NCBI GenBank assembly: GCA_903831485.1
Contig: CAIKXW010000403.1
Location: forward strand, 1-8,729
Direction of reading: 5' to 3'
DNA length: 8,729 nt
Source of the DNA: an uncultured Alphaproteobacteria bacterium
GTDB lineage: Bacteria > Pseudomonadota > Alphaproteobacteria > Caulobacterales > Hyphomonadaceae
Part shown: one piece after another, positions 1 to 6,559 of the stretch
Layout: each line of letters opens with the position of its first letter
Numbering within the stretch: the first letter of the stretch is position 1
The notes under the pieces: generated by a model
What the model was told of the DNA's origin: nothing
Databases searched by the model: none
What the model saw: only the letters and a program-made list of their open reading frames with translations
Translations under genes and position numbers: made by a program

Positions 1-1443
1 GGCGCCCACCATGTAGAGGCCGGCTATCTCTTCGCTGACATTGTGTGGCCTGAACCAGGCGCTCTGGAAAAGGCGTGGCTCCAGCGAGAAGGCGCTGCCA
101 TTGAGCGATAGCAGACGATCGCGAAAGTCCTGAGGCGTGAGCATGCGGGAAGTCACGATGCTTTCGCCGAGTCCGGGTAGCAGCGTCTCCTCGAGGCGCG
201 CCTGAATCATCGCGCGACACCGTTCCCCCTCCTCGCCCCAATCGGTACCACTGCCCAGGTGAGGTACAGGCGCAAGGACATAGAAGGCGTCGCAACCAGC
301 CGGGGCTAGCGACGGATCGTTTGCGGTTGGCCTATGCAGATAGAGACTGAGGTCTCTCGCAAGGATCTTGCGATAGAAGATGTCTCGCAGAAGCCCTTCA
401 TAGCGGGGACCGAGCACCATCGTGTGGTGATAGACATCATCGAACCTGCGGTTGGTGCCGAAGTACCAGACCAGAAGGCTCATCGAGAAGCGCTTGCCGG
501 CAAACTTCCGGTCGGTCCAGCGGCGCCGCTTGTGCTCCGAAAGCAGCTGCGTGTAGGTCCAGCCAGCATCGGCGTTCGAAACCACGACATCACCGGCGAT
601 GTGCTCCCCTGAAGCGAGCCGCACGCCGGTCGCACGGCGGGAGGAGACGGTAATCTGGGCGACTTCGGCATTCAGCCGCAGCGCACCGCCCTGCCCCTCG
701 ATCAGCCGGACAAGGCCATCGACGAGCGCGCCAGTGCCGCCCATGGCGTAGTGCACGCCATGCGTACGCTCCAGATGTCCCACAAGGCTGTAATAGGCTG
801 TGGTGGACAGCGGATTGCCGCCGATCAGAAGTGGGTGGAAACTGAAAGCGATCCGGAGCTTCTCGTTTCGAAAATAGCGCGACACGTGGCTGAAGACTGA
901 GCGGTAGCCGCCAAGCCGGATGAGATCTGGCGCGCTTTTCAACAAGGTCCCGATACGGTGAAATGGCTGATCGGCGAGCTTCTCGAAAGCTGTTTCGTAG
1001 ATCTTCTTGCTGTCACGCAGAAAACGTTCAAAGCCCGCAACGTCGCCAGGATCGAAGCGGGCAACCTCTTCGCGCATTGCCGCATGATCACTGCTGGCGC
1101 TGAAGACGGTGCCGTCATCGAAGCGAATTTTATAAAACGGGTCAATTCGGCGAAGATCGATGTCGTCTGCCATTCGTCTGCCGCACAGCGCCCAGAGCTC
1201 TTCGAGAAGGTAGGGCGCGGTGATGATGGTTGGGCCAGCATCGAAGGTGAACCCGTCCTGCCGATACACGTAGGCGCGGCCGCCAGGGGCATCGAGGCGC
1301 TCCAGCACGGTGACGCGATATCCCCTGGCCCCCAGCCTCACGGCCGCAGCGAGGCCACCAAAGCCGCTGCCGATGACGATGGCGTGCCGTCGGTCATCGC
1401 GATCGGGCTGGGCGGCAGACTGAGCAGGGTCGAGTGTCAACAT
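1..1443 (-). CDS. crtI: Phytoene desaturase CrtI (3' end beyond window)
   Basis: FAD-dependent desaturase that converts colourless phytoene into neurosporene or lycopene at the membrane; the number of desaturation steps cannot be read from sequence. I translated 481 codons, open to the window edge. An N-terminal dinucleotide-binding motif IVIGSGFGGL sits at residues 22-31, followed by the PGGRA turn near 51-55 and FDAGPTIIT, which fits CrtI better than the paralogue CrtD. Near the break it reads GSAFSLEP and QSAWFRPHN, then LYMVGA, where the family normally continues with GTHPGAG. About 30-40 residues are missing, because the window ends and not because the gene is broken. The ATG at 1443 is the first possible start, since an in-frame TAG lies three codons upstream. 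No Shine-Dalgarno sequence is seen at normal spacing. The gene lies 49 bp after bchO on the same strand, and a PpsR-like palindrome covers its start codon, so it may be controlled apart from bchIDO. Confidence 0.95.
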   Translation of the reverse strand, partial: MLTLDPAQSAAQPDRDDRRHAIVIGSGFGGLAAAVRLGARGYRVTVLERLDAPGGRAYVYRQDGFTFDAGPTIITAPYLLEELWALCGRRMADDIDLRRIDPFYKIRFDDGTVFSASSDHAAMREEVARFDPGDVAGFERFLRDSKKIYETAFEKLADQPFHRIGTLLKSAPDLIRLGGYRSVFSHVSRYFRNEKLRIAFSFHPLLIGGNPLSTTAYYSLVGHLERTHGVHYAMGGTGALVDGLVRLIEGQGGALRLNAEVAQITVSSRRATGVRLASGEHIAGDVVVSNADAGWTYTQLLSEHKRRRWTDRKFAGKRFSMSLLVWYFGTNRRFDDVYHHTMVLGPRYEGLLRDIFYRKILARDLSLYLHRPTANDPSLAPAGCDAFYVLAPVPHLGSGTDWGEEGERCRAMIQARLEETLLPGLGESIVTSRMLTPQDFRDRLLSLNGSAFSLEPRLFQSAWFRPHNVSEEIAGLYMVGA

Positions 1444-1452
1444 GGGGTGACA
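1435..1452. promoter_or_regulatory. Putative PpsR/CrtJ operator over the crtI start codon
   Basis: The plus strand reads TGTCAACATGGGGTGACA, an exact match to TGTC-N10-GACA, the recognition pattern known for the redox and light-responsive repressor PpsR (CrtJ). The symmetric part extends to TGTCA-N8-TGACA. The site includes the crtI initiation codon (minus strand, 1443-1441). PpsR sites usually occur in pairs, and I found no second exact copy in the 49-bp gap or just upstream. Binding here would repress crtI by blocking initiation or elongation. The alternative is an RNA hairpin, a 5-bp UGUCA/UGACA stem with the AUG in an 8-nt loop, that limits translation. The match is observed; the binding is inferred. 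Confidence 0.6.
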
Positions 1453-1492
1453 CTAAGATCGTCCTGCGCACTCCTGCAAGGCGATTGTCTTG

Positions 1493-2368
1493 CTACACGT
1501 GATGCAGCGCGGCGAGGATCATGTCCACGACAACAGCGGGGGCTTCCTCGTGGGCGAGGTGGCCCAGCCCCGGCGCCAGCACAATCCGCGCGTGCTTAGC
1601 CAGCCGCGCAACGCTGTCAGCTGCGGTCGGCGGCACGGCGCGATCCCTGGCGCCGACGATGAGCGTCAAAGAGGACGTAAGCCTCGGCAGGTCACGTCGC
1701 AGCGTCTCAAGATCCCAGTGCGCCATCAGGGCTACAGTTGCCTTGAGATGGTCGCGGCTGCGGAACAGCCGCTCGTAGAAATCGAGCCCGCGCTTATCAA
1801 GCGTCGAACCTGTGCTGCGCATCAGGTCGCTGATCGCGTTGCGCTGCTCTGCGCGATAGGCGAACAGGCCAAGCGAGAACGGGTTGTAGAACAGTGTTCG
1901 CGCGAGCAAGGGCGCGAGGGGGCCAAGCGGTCCGGGGAAGGGAAGCAGCGCAGCGTTGATCCCCACGATCGCAGCAGGGGAACACACGCGGTCGAGCGCC
2001 ATCCGGACAGCGATGGCCGCGCCAGCGGAGTGTCCGACAAGCGCGGTAGGCGAAACATCGAGCGTCTTAAGAAGCTCGCCAACGGCCCGCGCCACATTCG
2101 GGAGCGTGAAGTCGTTATTGCTGCGCGGCGTCGCGGTGAAGCCATGTCCCGGCAAGTCCAGAGCCACAACCTGATGGGTTCGCGCAAGCAGCGGCGCCAC
2201 ATCGCGCCAGGAATGCGTGGCGGCGCCTGTTCCATGCAACAGGACAAGCGGCGGTCCCGCTCCCATGACCTGAACGTGCCAGCGCAGGCCGCGAACGTCG
2301 ACAAAGCGGCTTGCCTCACGGTTGGGCCAGTCTCGGCCCTGAACATTCCAGTCGAGCGCGCGTGTCAT
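1493..2368 (-). CDS. bchO: BchO, Mg-chelatase-associated alpha/beta hydrolase
   Basis: Alpha/beta-hydrolase-fold protein of 291 residues, the usual size for BchO, which is encoded beside bchI and bchD in purple bacteria. Its biochemical role is not settled; it is called a putative Mg-chelatase accessory protein. The oxyanion-hole region LLHGTGA is at 43-49, DLPGHG at 71-76, and the nucleophile elbow GHSAG has Ser114. The likely acid is Asp242 in VGARDRAVPP and the likely base is His270 in GLGHLAHEE, so the catalytic triad appears complete. The N-terminal DWPNREAS segment fits BchO among the many hydrolase paralogues. The ATG overlaps the bchD stop as ATGA, pointing to translational coupling. 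The gene ends with TAG at 1495-1493. A longer open frame on the opposite strand looks like a shadow of this gene. Confidence 0.93.
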   Translation of the reverse strand: MTRALDWNVQGRDWPNREASRFVDVRGLRWHVQVMGAGPPLVLLHGTGAATHSWRDVAPLLARTHQVVALDLPGHGFTATPRSNNDFTLPNVARAVGELLKTLDVSPTALVGHSAGAAIAVRMALDRVCSPAAIVGINAALLPFPGPLGPLAPLLARTLFYNPFSLGLFAYRAEQRNAISDLMRSTGSTLDKRGLDFYERLFRSRDHLKATVALMAHWDLETLRRDLPRLTSSLTLIVGARDRAVPPTAADSVARLAKHARIVLAPGLGHLAHEEAPAVVVDMILAALHHV

Positions 2369-4086
2369 CGCCGTGAGGGAGCGTTGGCCCGCACAACGGC
2401 GGCGACTGCTCCGCTGTCCACGAAGGGCAGCTGCGCGTAAGCGGCGCCCATCGCGACGGCCAGGTCTTCCGCCCCCGGACGCGAACGGGGAGATGTGTCG
2501 ATGAAGACCGTCGGAAGCGCCGTGGCGCGAAGGGCCCGGGCGGCATCACGCGCATCCTGTTCGGCGCGTGGCCGGCCGGGCTCGCCATCGCGACCGACAT
2601 TGCCGCGGCCGTCTGTGAGGAACACGATCAGCGGTGTGCGCCCCTTGGCGCGTTCAGCCTGGCCCAGAAGCGACGCCACATCGATCGCGGTGGCCAGCGG
2701 CGTTGCGCCGCCACCGGGCAGGTCCGCCAAGGACCGCTTCGCCCGTGAAAGTGAGCGCGTCGGCGGCAGCAGAAGTTCTGCGGCCTTGTCGCGGAACACG
2801 ATCAGGGCGACGCGTGCGCGCGTGACGTAGGCTTCGGCCAGCAGGTTCTCGACGGCGCCCTTGGCTTCGGCGAGGCGCTGCGCGGCTGTCGACCCGGAGG
2901 CATCGACCACGAAGATTGTCGTCGACTCAAGCCGTTGCACGAAGCGGCGGATGCGAAAGTCGTTCTTGCGCACCAGCACGCGGGCCTTGCTCGAGGCGGC
3001 TTCCCGGCGGCGCAGCTTCTGCCATGGCGCGGCGGCGCGAAGCGTCGCGACGAGGTCGAGCCTGTCGCCTGTGCGAAGCGTTCCGGAGCGGGCGCCGAGC
3101 GGCCGGCCCCGGCGTGCAGATTTCGCGGCGGCTCCTGCCCCACCTGAGCGCGCGACGGCGCGACGCTCGGCGCGCACGTCGAGGAACTGCGAGAGGAATT
3201 CGGGCGGCAGGGCGGATTGCACAGCGGCCACGACGCGGTCTGCCGCTTCATCTGCCGTTGGCTGTTCAGGCGGCGCGCCCTCCTCGCCGGCATCATCAGG
3301 AGGCGGCGGCGCTTGCTCGGGCGGCGCTTCTGCCGGTACGAACATTGCCCGGGGCGCGAGCACCAGGCGCGCTGCGAGTTCGAGATCGTCCTGCGTGACC
3401 GCTGGTCGTCCTGCGACGGCAGCAGCAGCTCGCGCAGCCCTGAGCGTGAACAACGCCGCGCGCGTCGAGGAGACCCCGAAAGCGGACGCAGCCGAGCAGA
3501 TCGTCTCGATCAGCTGATCGTCGCACGCCCTCATCCGCGCAAGTGCAGCACGGGCGGCGGCAATACCTTCGCACGTTGGCACGGGAAGCAAGCGTGGCCG
3601 AAGGCTGCTGACATCAAGATGAAAGGCGACGCGTTCCGCCAGCACATCCGGCGCGCGTTCATCAGGCTCGACGCCCTCTTCGAGCGCAACCAGAATGAAA
3701 CCAACGTGGTCAGTATCGGCGTCGATGACCGCGGCGATTCGTGCGCCGGTCGCCGCTGAGCATCGCTCAGCCATGGACAGTATGACCGCGCCGCCAGCGC
3801 TTTCGCTCAGGAGTCCGCGGCTGGCGACCGGGCGGCCGGCGGCCAGCGTTGCGGAGAGATCGAGCCCACCCAGGAGACGCTCGTCGTCGATGTGAGATGG
3901 CGCGCGGCGCATGGGGGCGTCTGCCGGGAGCATTGACCTCAGCGTATCCAGCCACGCGTCGCGCGCGGGACCGGGAAAGCCGCGGATGATTGCGCCGCCT
4001 AGTCCCGAAGGATCGACAGCAAGCAGTGCAGCAGCGGCCATGGCGTCGGCCCATGGATCGAACTGCGCTGGCGCGCCCGCGATCAC
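2365..4086 (-). CDS. bchD: Magnesium chelatase subunit BchD
   Basis: The 573-residue D subunit of Mg-chelatase, close to the roughly 560 expected. It forms a double-ring AAA+ complex with BchI that drives Mg2+ insertion into protoporphyrin IX on BchH in the cytoplasm. The N-terminal AAA+-like half (about 1-245) lacks a proper Walker A: the equivalent stretch is IRGFPGPARD near 34-43. It keeps the family segment LLGGLDLSATL and GLLSESAGG, so it should not hydrolyse ATP, as is known for BchD. An acidic, proline-rich linker at about 250-285 joins a C-terminal von Willebrand A (integrin I) domain. The metal-binding MIDAS residues are DASGS at 395-399, Thr462 in GGATPL and Asp492 in FLTDGRGN. The start is GTG at 4086, overlapping the bchI stop as GTGA; the stop overlaps the bchO start as ATGA. 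All three genes are thus one coupled unit. Confidence 0.96.
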   Translation of the reverse strand: MIAGAPAQFDPWADAMAAAALLAVDPSGLGGAIIRGFPGPARDAWLDTLRSMLPADAPMRRAPSHIDDERLLGGLDLSATLAAGRPVASRGLLSESAGGAVILSMAERCSAATGARIAAVIDADTDHVGFILVALEEGVEPDERAPDVLAERVAFHLDVSSLRPRLLPVPTCEGIAAARAALARMRACDDQLIETICSAASAFGVSSTRAALFTLRAARAAAAVAGRPAVTQDDLELAARLVLAPRAMFVPAEAPPEQAPPPPDDAGEEGAPPEQPTADEAADRVVAAVQSALPPEFLSQFLDVRAERRAVARSGGAGAAAKSARRGRPLGARSGTLRTGDRLDLVATLRAAAPWQKLRRREAASSKARVLVRKNDFRIRRFVQRLESTTIFVVDASGSTAAQRLAEAKGAVENLLAEAYVTRARVALIVFRDKAAELLLPPTRSLSRAKRSLADLPGGGATPLATAIDVASLLGQAERAKGRTPLIVFLTDGRGNVGRDGEPGRPRAEQDARDAARALRATALPTVFIDTSPRSRPGAEDLAVAMGAAYAQLPFVDSGAVAAVVRANAPSRR

Positions 4087-5111
4087 GGCGCGAAGATTTC
4101 GCCCAGCGCACGCTCAATACGCGACGCCGAGCCTACATCGTCCAGCGGGTTGCGACGCAGCCGGTGCTGCAGAGACATCACGGCAATCTCACGCAGGTGA
4201 GTTGTCGAAACGGACTTGGCGCCTTCAAGAGCGGCAAGCGCGCGGGCTGCGCGGATTAGTGTCAGCTCACCGCGCAGGCCGTCCGAGCCGATCTTCATGC
4301 AGAGCGTGGCCGCGCACTCGACCACCTCGTCGGGCAGCGCAAGATTGCTGTGCAAAGCGCGCGCTTTCACAATTCGATCGCGTACCTGCGCGTCTTTCTT
4401 CGTCCACGCTGCGGCAAAGGTTTCGGGGTCGCGATCAAACGCATCGCGTTGGCGAACAACGGCGACGCGATCAGCGAGGACGGTAGGCGTCTTCACGTCG
4501 ACCGAAAGACCGAAGCGGTCGAGGAGCTGGGGGCGGAGTTCGCCTTCTTCCGGGTTGCCCGTTCCGATGAGCACGAAGCGCGCCGGATGGCGAACGCTCA
4601 GGCCTTCGCGTTCGACGACGTTCTCTCCAGACGCGGCCACGTCCAGCAGCAGATCGACCAGATGGTCTTCGAGAAGGTTCACTTCGTCGATGTACAGGAA
4701 GCCGCGGTGCGCCTTGGCCAGCAAGCCTGGCTCGAAGCGTTTCTCGCCGCGGGTCAGCGCCTGTTCCAGGTCCAGCGCGCCGACGACACGGTCTTCGGTG
4801 GCGCCGAGCGGCAGGTCCGCGACGGGAGTCGGACGCAGCTCGGTCTTAACGGCGCCCTTGGTGGTGCGCGAGGGGCAATCCGGCGTGCAGCGGCCCGCGT
4901 CTGCCTCCGGATCGCAATGGTAGGGGCAGTCCTTCACCGAACGCATGGGCGGCAGCAGGGCTGCGAGAGCGCGCACGGCCGTCGACTTGCCGGTGCCGCG
5001 ATCGCCGAACACCATCACGCCGCCGATGCCGGGATCGACGGCTGCGATCAGCAGGGCCCGCTTCATCGCGTCCTGACCAACGATCGCCGAAAAGGGGAAA
5101 ACTGTACGCAT
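4083..5111 (-). CDS. bchI: Magnesium chelatase ATPase subunit BchI
   Basis: The 342-residue AAA+ ATPase subunit of Mg-chelatase, which powers the first committed step of bacteriochlorophyll synthesis. FPFSAIVGQ (5-13) opens the AAA+ module. Walker A GDRGTGKST is at 36-44, LGATEDRVVGALD at 102-114, and Walker B FLYIDE ends with Asp142-Glu143. GTGNPEE and LLDRFGLS mark the sensor and arginine-finger region, and GLRGELTLIRAARALAALEG is the C-terminal helical signature. A loop after Walker A has four cysteines, Cys62, Cys66, Cys75 and Cys79 (CX3C-X8-CX3C). The ATG at 5111 is the only conventional start that gives a normal N-terminus. The 25 codons back to the DUF3422 stop are in the same frame and open, but hold no ATG, GTG or TTG. 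No good Shine-Dalgarno is seen, and a stem-loop lies 27 nt upstream. First gene of the bchI-bchD-bchO unit. Confidence 0.97.
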   Translation of the reverse strand: MRTVFPFSAIVGQDAMKRALLIAAVDPGIGGVMVFGDRGTGKSTAVRALAALLPPMRSVKDCPYHCDPEADAGRCTPDCPSRTTKGAVKTELRPTPVADLPLGATEDRVVGALDLEQALTRGEKRFEPGLLAKAHRGFLYIDEVNLLEDHLVDLLLDVAASGENVVEREGLSVRHPARFVLIGTGNPEEGELRPQLLDRFGLSVDVKTPTVLADRVAVVRQRDAFDRDPETFAAAWTKKDAQVRDRIVKARALHSNLALPDEVVECAATLCMKIGSDGLRGELTLIRAARALAALEGAKSVSTTHLREIAVMSLQHRLRRNPLDDVGSASRIERALGEIFAP

Positions 5112-5138
5112 CAGAATCTGACCGTGCGCAAGGATGGC

Positions 5139-5176
5139 GTCTGCCGCAAGAGGGTCAAGCGCACCCGCGTGCAGAC
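5139..5176 (-). promoter_or_regulatory. Intercistronic stem-loop before bchI
   Basis: Read on the minus strand, GTCTGC pairs with GCAGAC at the two ends of a 38-nt segment. Inside, CGC pairs with GCG (one bulged A), and GGGT pairs with ACCC around a GCGCTTG loop, with a TCTT bulge on the 3' arm. The structure fills most of the 75-bp gap between the DUF3422 stop and the bchI start. No U-tract follows, so it is not a classical Rho-independent terminator. It could be an attenuator, an RNA-processing or stabilising element, or a structure affecting bchI translation. Pairing was found by eye and not scored. Confidence 0.4.
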
Positions 5177-5186
5177 TTTTCCACCG

Positions 5187-6464
5187 TCACTTGCTCAACA
5201 CGCTCTTCTTGACCCCGCGCAGGAAGCGCCAGACCAGATAGAGCACGACCGGCACGGACAGCGCAGTTGCAACTGTGGGATCCAGCCAGGGCGCGGCGAC
5301 CGCGACGCCATCGAAGGCCACCTTCAGAAGCGACAGCGCGTAGTAGGAGACCGCGACAATTGACAGGCCTTCGACGGTCTCCTGCAGGCGGAGCTGGACG
5401 CGCGAGCGGCTGTCCATGGACGCCAGAAGGTTGACGTTAACCATCTCGGACGCGACCTCGACGCGCGTGTTGAGGATCTGCACGGTGCGGGCGATCCGCT
5501 CGATGGCGCCCTGCTGGCGTTCAGCCACGGAGACGCACGTCCGCATGGCGGGCGCGAGCCGGCGCTCCATGAACTCGCCAAGGGTGGGCCGGCCATCGAT
5601 TGCCTGCTCGTTCCAGCTTGCGATGCGGGCGCCGACGAGGCCGTAATAGGCGCGCGAGGCGGCGACGCGGAAGTTTGTCTGGCCCGCAAGCCGCTCGGCC
5701 TGCCCGGCGAGAGCGGCGAGCTTGTTGACGAGGGTGCGGTCCGATTCGACGCCGTTCTCGTTGACCACCTGGGCGGCGGCCGCATCGATCTCGCCCTCGA
5801 GGTCTGTCAGCGCAGCGGTTGCCTGGAGCGCCAGTGGGTAGGTCAGCAGCGCCAGCAGGCGGTAGGTTTCCACCTCAAACAGCTGCTGAAGCGTGCGCCC
5901 CACGAGAGCTTCGCCCGAGCCGCCGTCGACGAGGACGAACCGGGTGAAGGAATCCGGGCCGGCGCGGAAATCGGAGAAGACCTGGATCGCGCCCGATGCG
6001 ATCCGGGCCGCGACCAGCTCGTCAGGCGCAAAAGGAAAATGCGATGGCCGGGCAGCGACGATCGCAGCATGGGCGGCAACGAGAATCTCGCCTGGCATCT
6101 CGGAGAGCCAGTCCCGCGGCACGACGTCGAGCGCCGTGACGCCGAAGTTGGCGACGTCTGGTTCGACGCCGGGGCGAAAGACCGTCCAGGTGGACGCTTC
6201 AGTGTGCCGCTCCCAGCGCAGCGACCACGATCCAGCGTCAAGCAGGCACCATCTCGCGCCGACGCCCGGCTCGGGGGCTGCAAACTTGCGGCAGAGCGCG
6301 GCCATGTGAAGGCGATCGCCCTCCGACCCCGCTTCTCCCGACAAGGAGACGATCCGCGTCGCAAGCGCCGGCGCCGCCAGCGGCGTCGATGGTCGCGCGT
6401 GCGCCTCGGCGAGGAGACGGTCGCGGTCCTTGTGGAATTTCAACTGAAGATCCGGTGACGTCAT
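5187..6464 (-). CDS. DUF3422 family membrane-anchored protein
   Basis: A 425-residue protein that I recognise as the DUF3422 family, common in alphaproteobacteria and without assigned function. Family-like features are the early AEAHARPST segment (about 20-28), FTRFVLVD near the middle and RLLALLTYPLA. After a mostly helical, charged region (about 290-365, possibly coiled coil, with RVEVASEMVNVNLLASMDSR), the C-terminus holds two likely membrane helices, about 367-388 and 397-416, ending in the basic tail RGVKKSVLSK. The bulk of the protein should face the cytoplasm, since no signal peptide is seen and the two helices form a hairpin. The ATG at 6464 follows an in-frame TGA six codons upstream, so no earlier start is possible; its Shine-Dalgarno is weak. 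It lies 95 bp after trmL and 75 bp before bchI on the same strand, so cotranscription with bchIDO is possible. No catalytic motif is evident. Confidence 0.85.
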   Translation of the reverse strand: MTSPDLQLKFHKDRDRLLAEAHARPSTPLAAPALATRIVSLSGEAGSEGDRLHMAALCRKFAAPEPGVGARWCLLDAGSWSLRWERHTEASTWTVFRPGVEPDVANFGVTALDVVPRDWLSEMPGEILVAAHAAIVAARPSHFPFAPDELVAARIASGAIQVFSDFRAGPDSFTRFVLVDGGSGEALVGRTLQQLFEVETYRLLALLTYPLALQATAALTDLEGEIDAAAAQVVNENGVESDRTLVNKLAALAGQAERLAGQTNFRVAASRAYYGLVGARIASWNEQAIDGRPTLGEFMERRLAPAMRTCVSVAERQQGAIERIARTVQILNTRVEVASEMVNVNLLASMDSRSRVQLRLQETVEGLSIVAVSYYALSLLKVAFDGVAVAAPWLDPTVATALSVPVVLYLVWRFLRGVKKSVLSK

Positions 6465-6501
6465 TGGCCCGCGCGTTCATCCCCTGACGGCAATGCGGGC
6501 A

Positions 6502-6531
6502 CGACGATGACATGGGCCGACTGCATCGTCG
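6502..6531. repeat. Inverted repeat between trmL and the DUF3422 gene
   Basis: CGACGATG (6502-6509) and CATCGTCG (6524-6531) form a perfect 8-bp inverted repeat around a 14-base loop. It lies in the 95-bp gap between the trmL stop and the DUF3422 start. No T-run follows it in the minus-strand direction of the genes. A TTTT at 6540-6543 follows on the plus strand, but no plus-strand gene ends here. It may be an RNA stem-loop separating the two genes, a weak or Rho-assisted termination point, or an operator. Confidence 0.4.
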
Positions 6532-6559
6532 AGGCGGGCTTTTGCAGACAATTGCTGGT

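Noticed and set aside
1486..1497. A second TGT/ACA pair upstream of crtI
   Set aside because: The spacing is 6 bases, not the 12 required by PpsR/CrtJ, so it does not form the usual tandem partner site.
1490..2440. A 316-codon open frame on the plus strand opposite bchO, longer than bchO itself
   Set aside because: It is the antisense shadow of a well-supported gene in GC-rich DNA. Its translation is rich in Arg, Gln and His with no domain, and it runs across the bchO-bchD and bchO-crtI junctions.
2861..3517. Plus-strand open frames opposite bchD (218, 180 and 160 codons)
   Set aside because: Ala/Arg/Ser-rich low-complexity translations typical of antisense frames in GC-rich genes; bchD is unambiguous on the other strand.
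3507..3520. Perfect 14-bp palindrome CGATCAGCTGATCG
   Set aside because: It lies inside bchD in conserved-looking coding sequence, and one such palindrome in a window of this size is expected about half the time by chance.
4350..5363. A 337-codon plus-strand open frame opposite bchI
   Set aside because: It covers the conserved BchI coding region in antisense, extends over the gap into the DUF3422 gene, and shows no recognisable protein features.
6532..6545. GC-rich stretch followed by TTTT on the plus strand, resembling a terminator with the inverted repeat
   Set aside because: No plus-strand gene ends here, the GC stretch is not part of the paired stem, and the T-run is only four bases.
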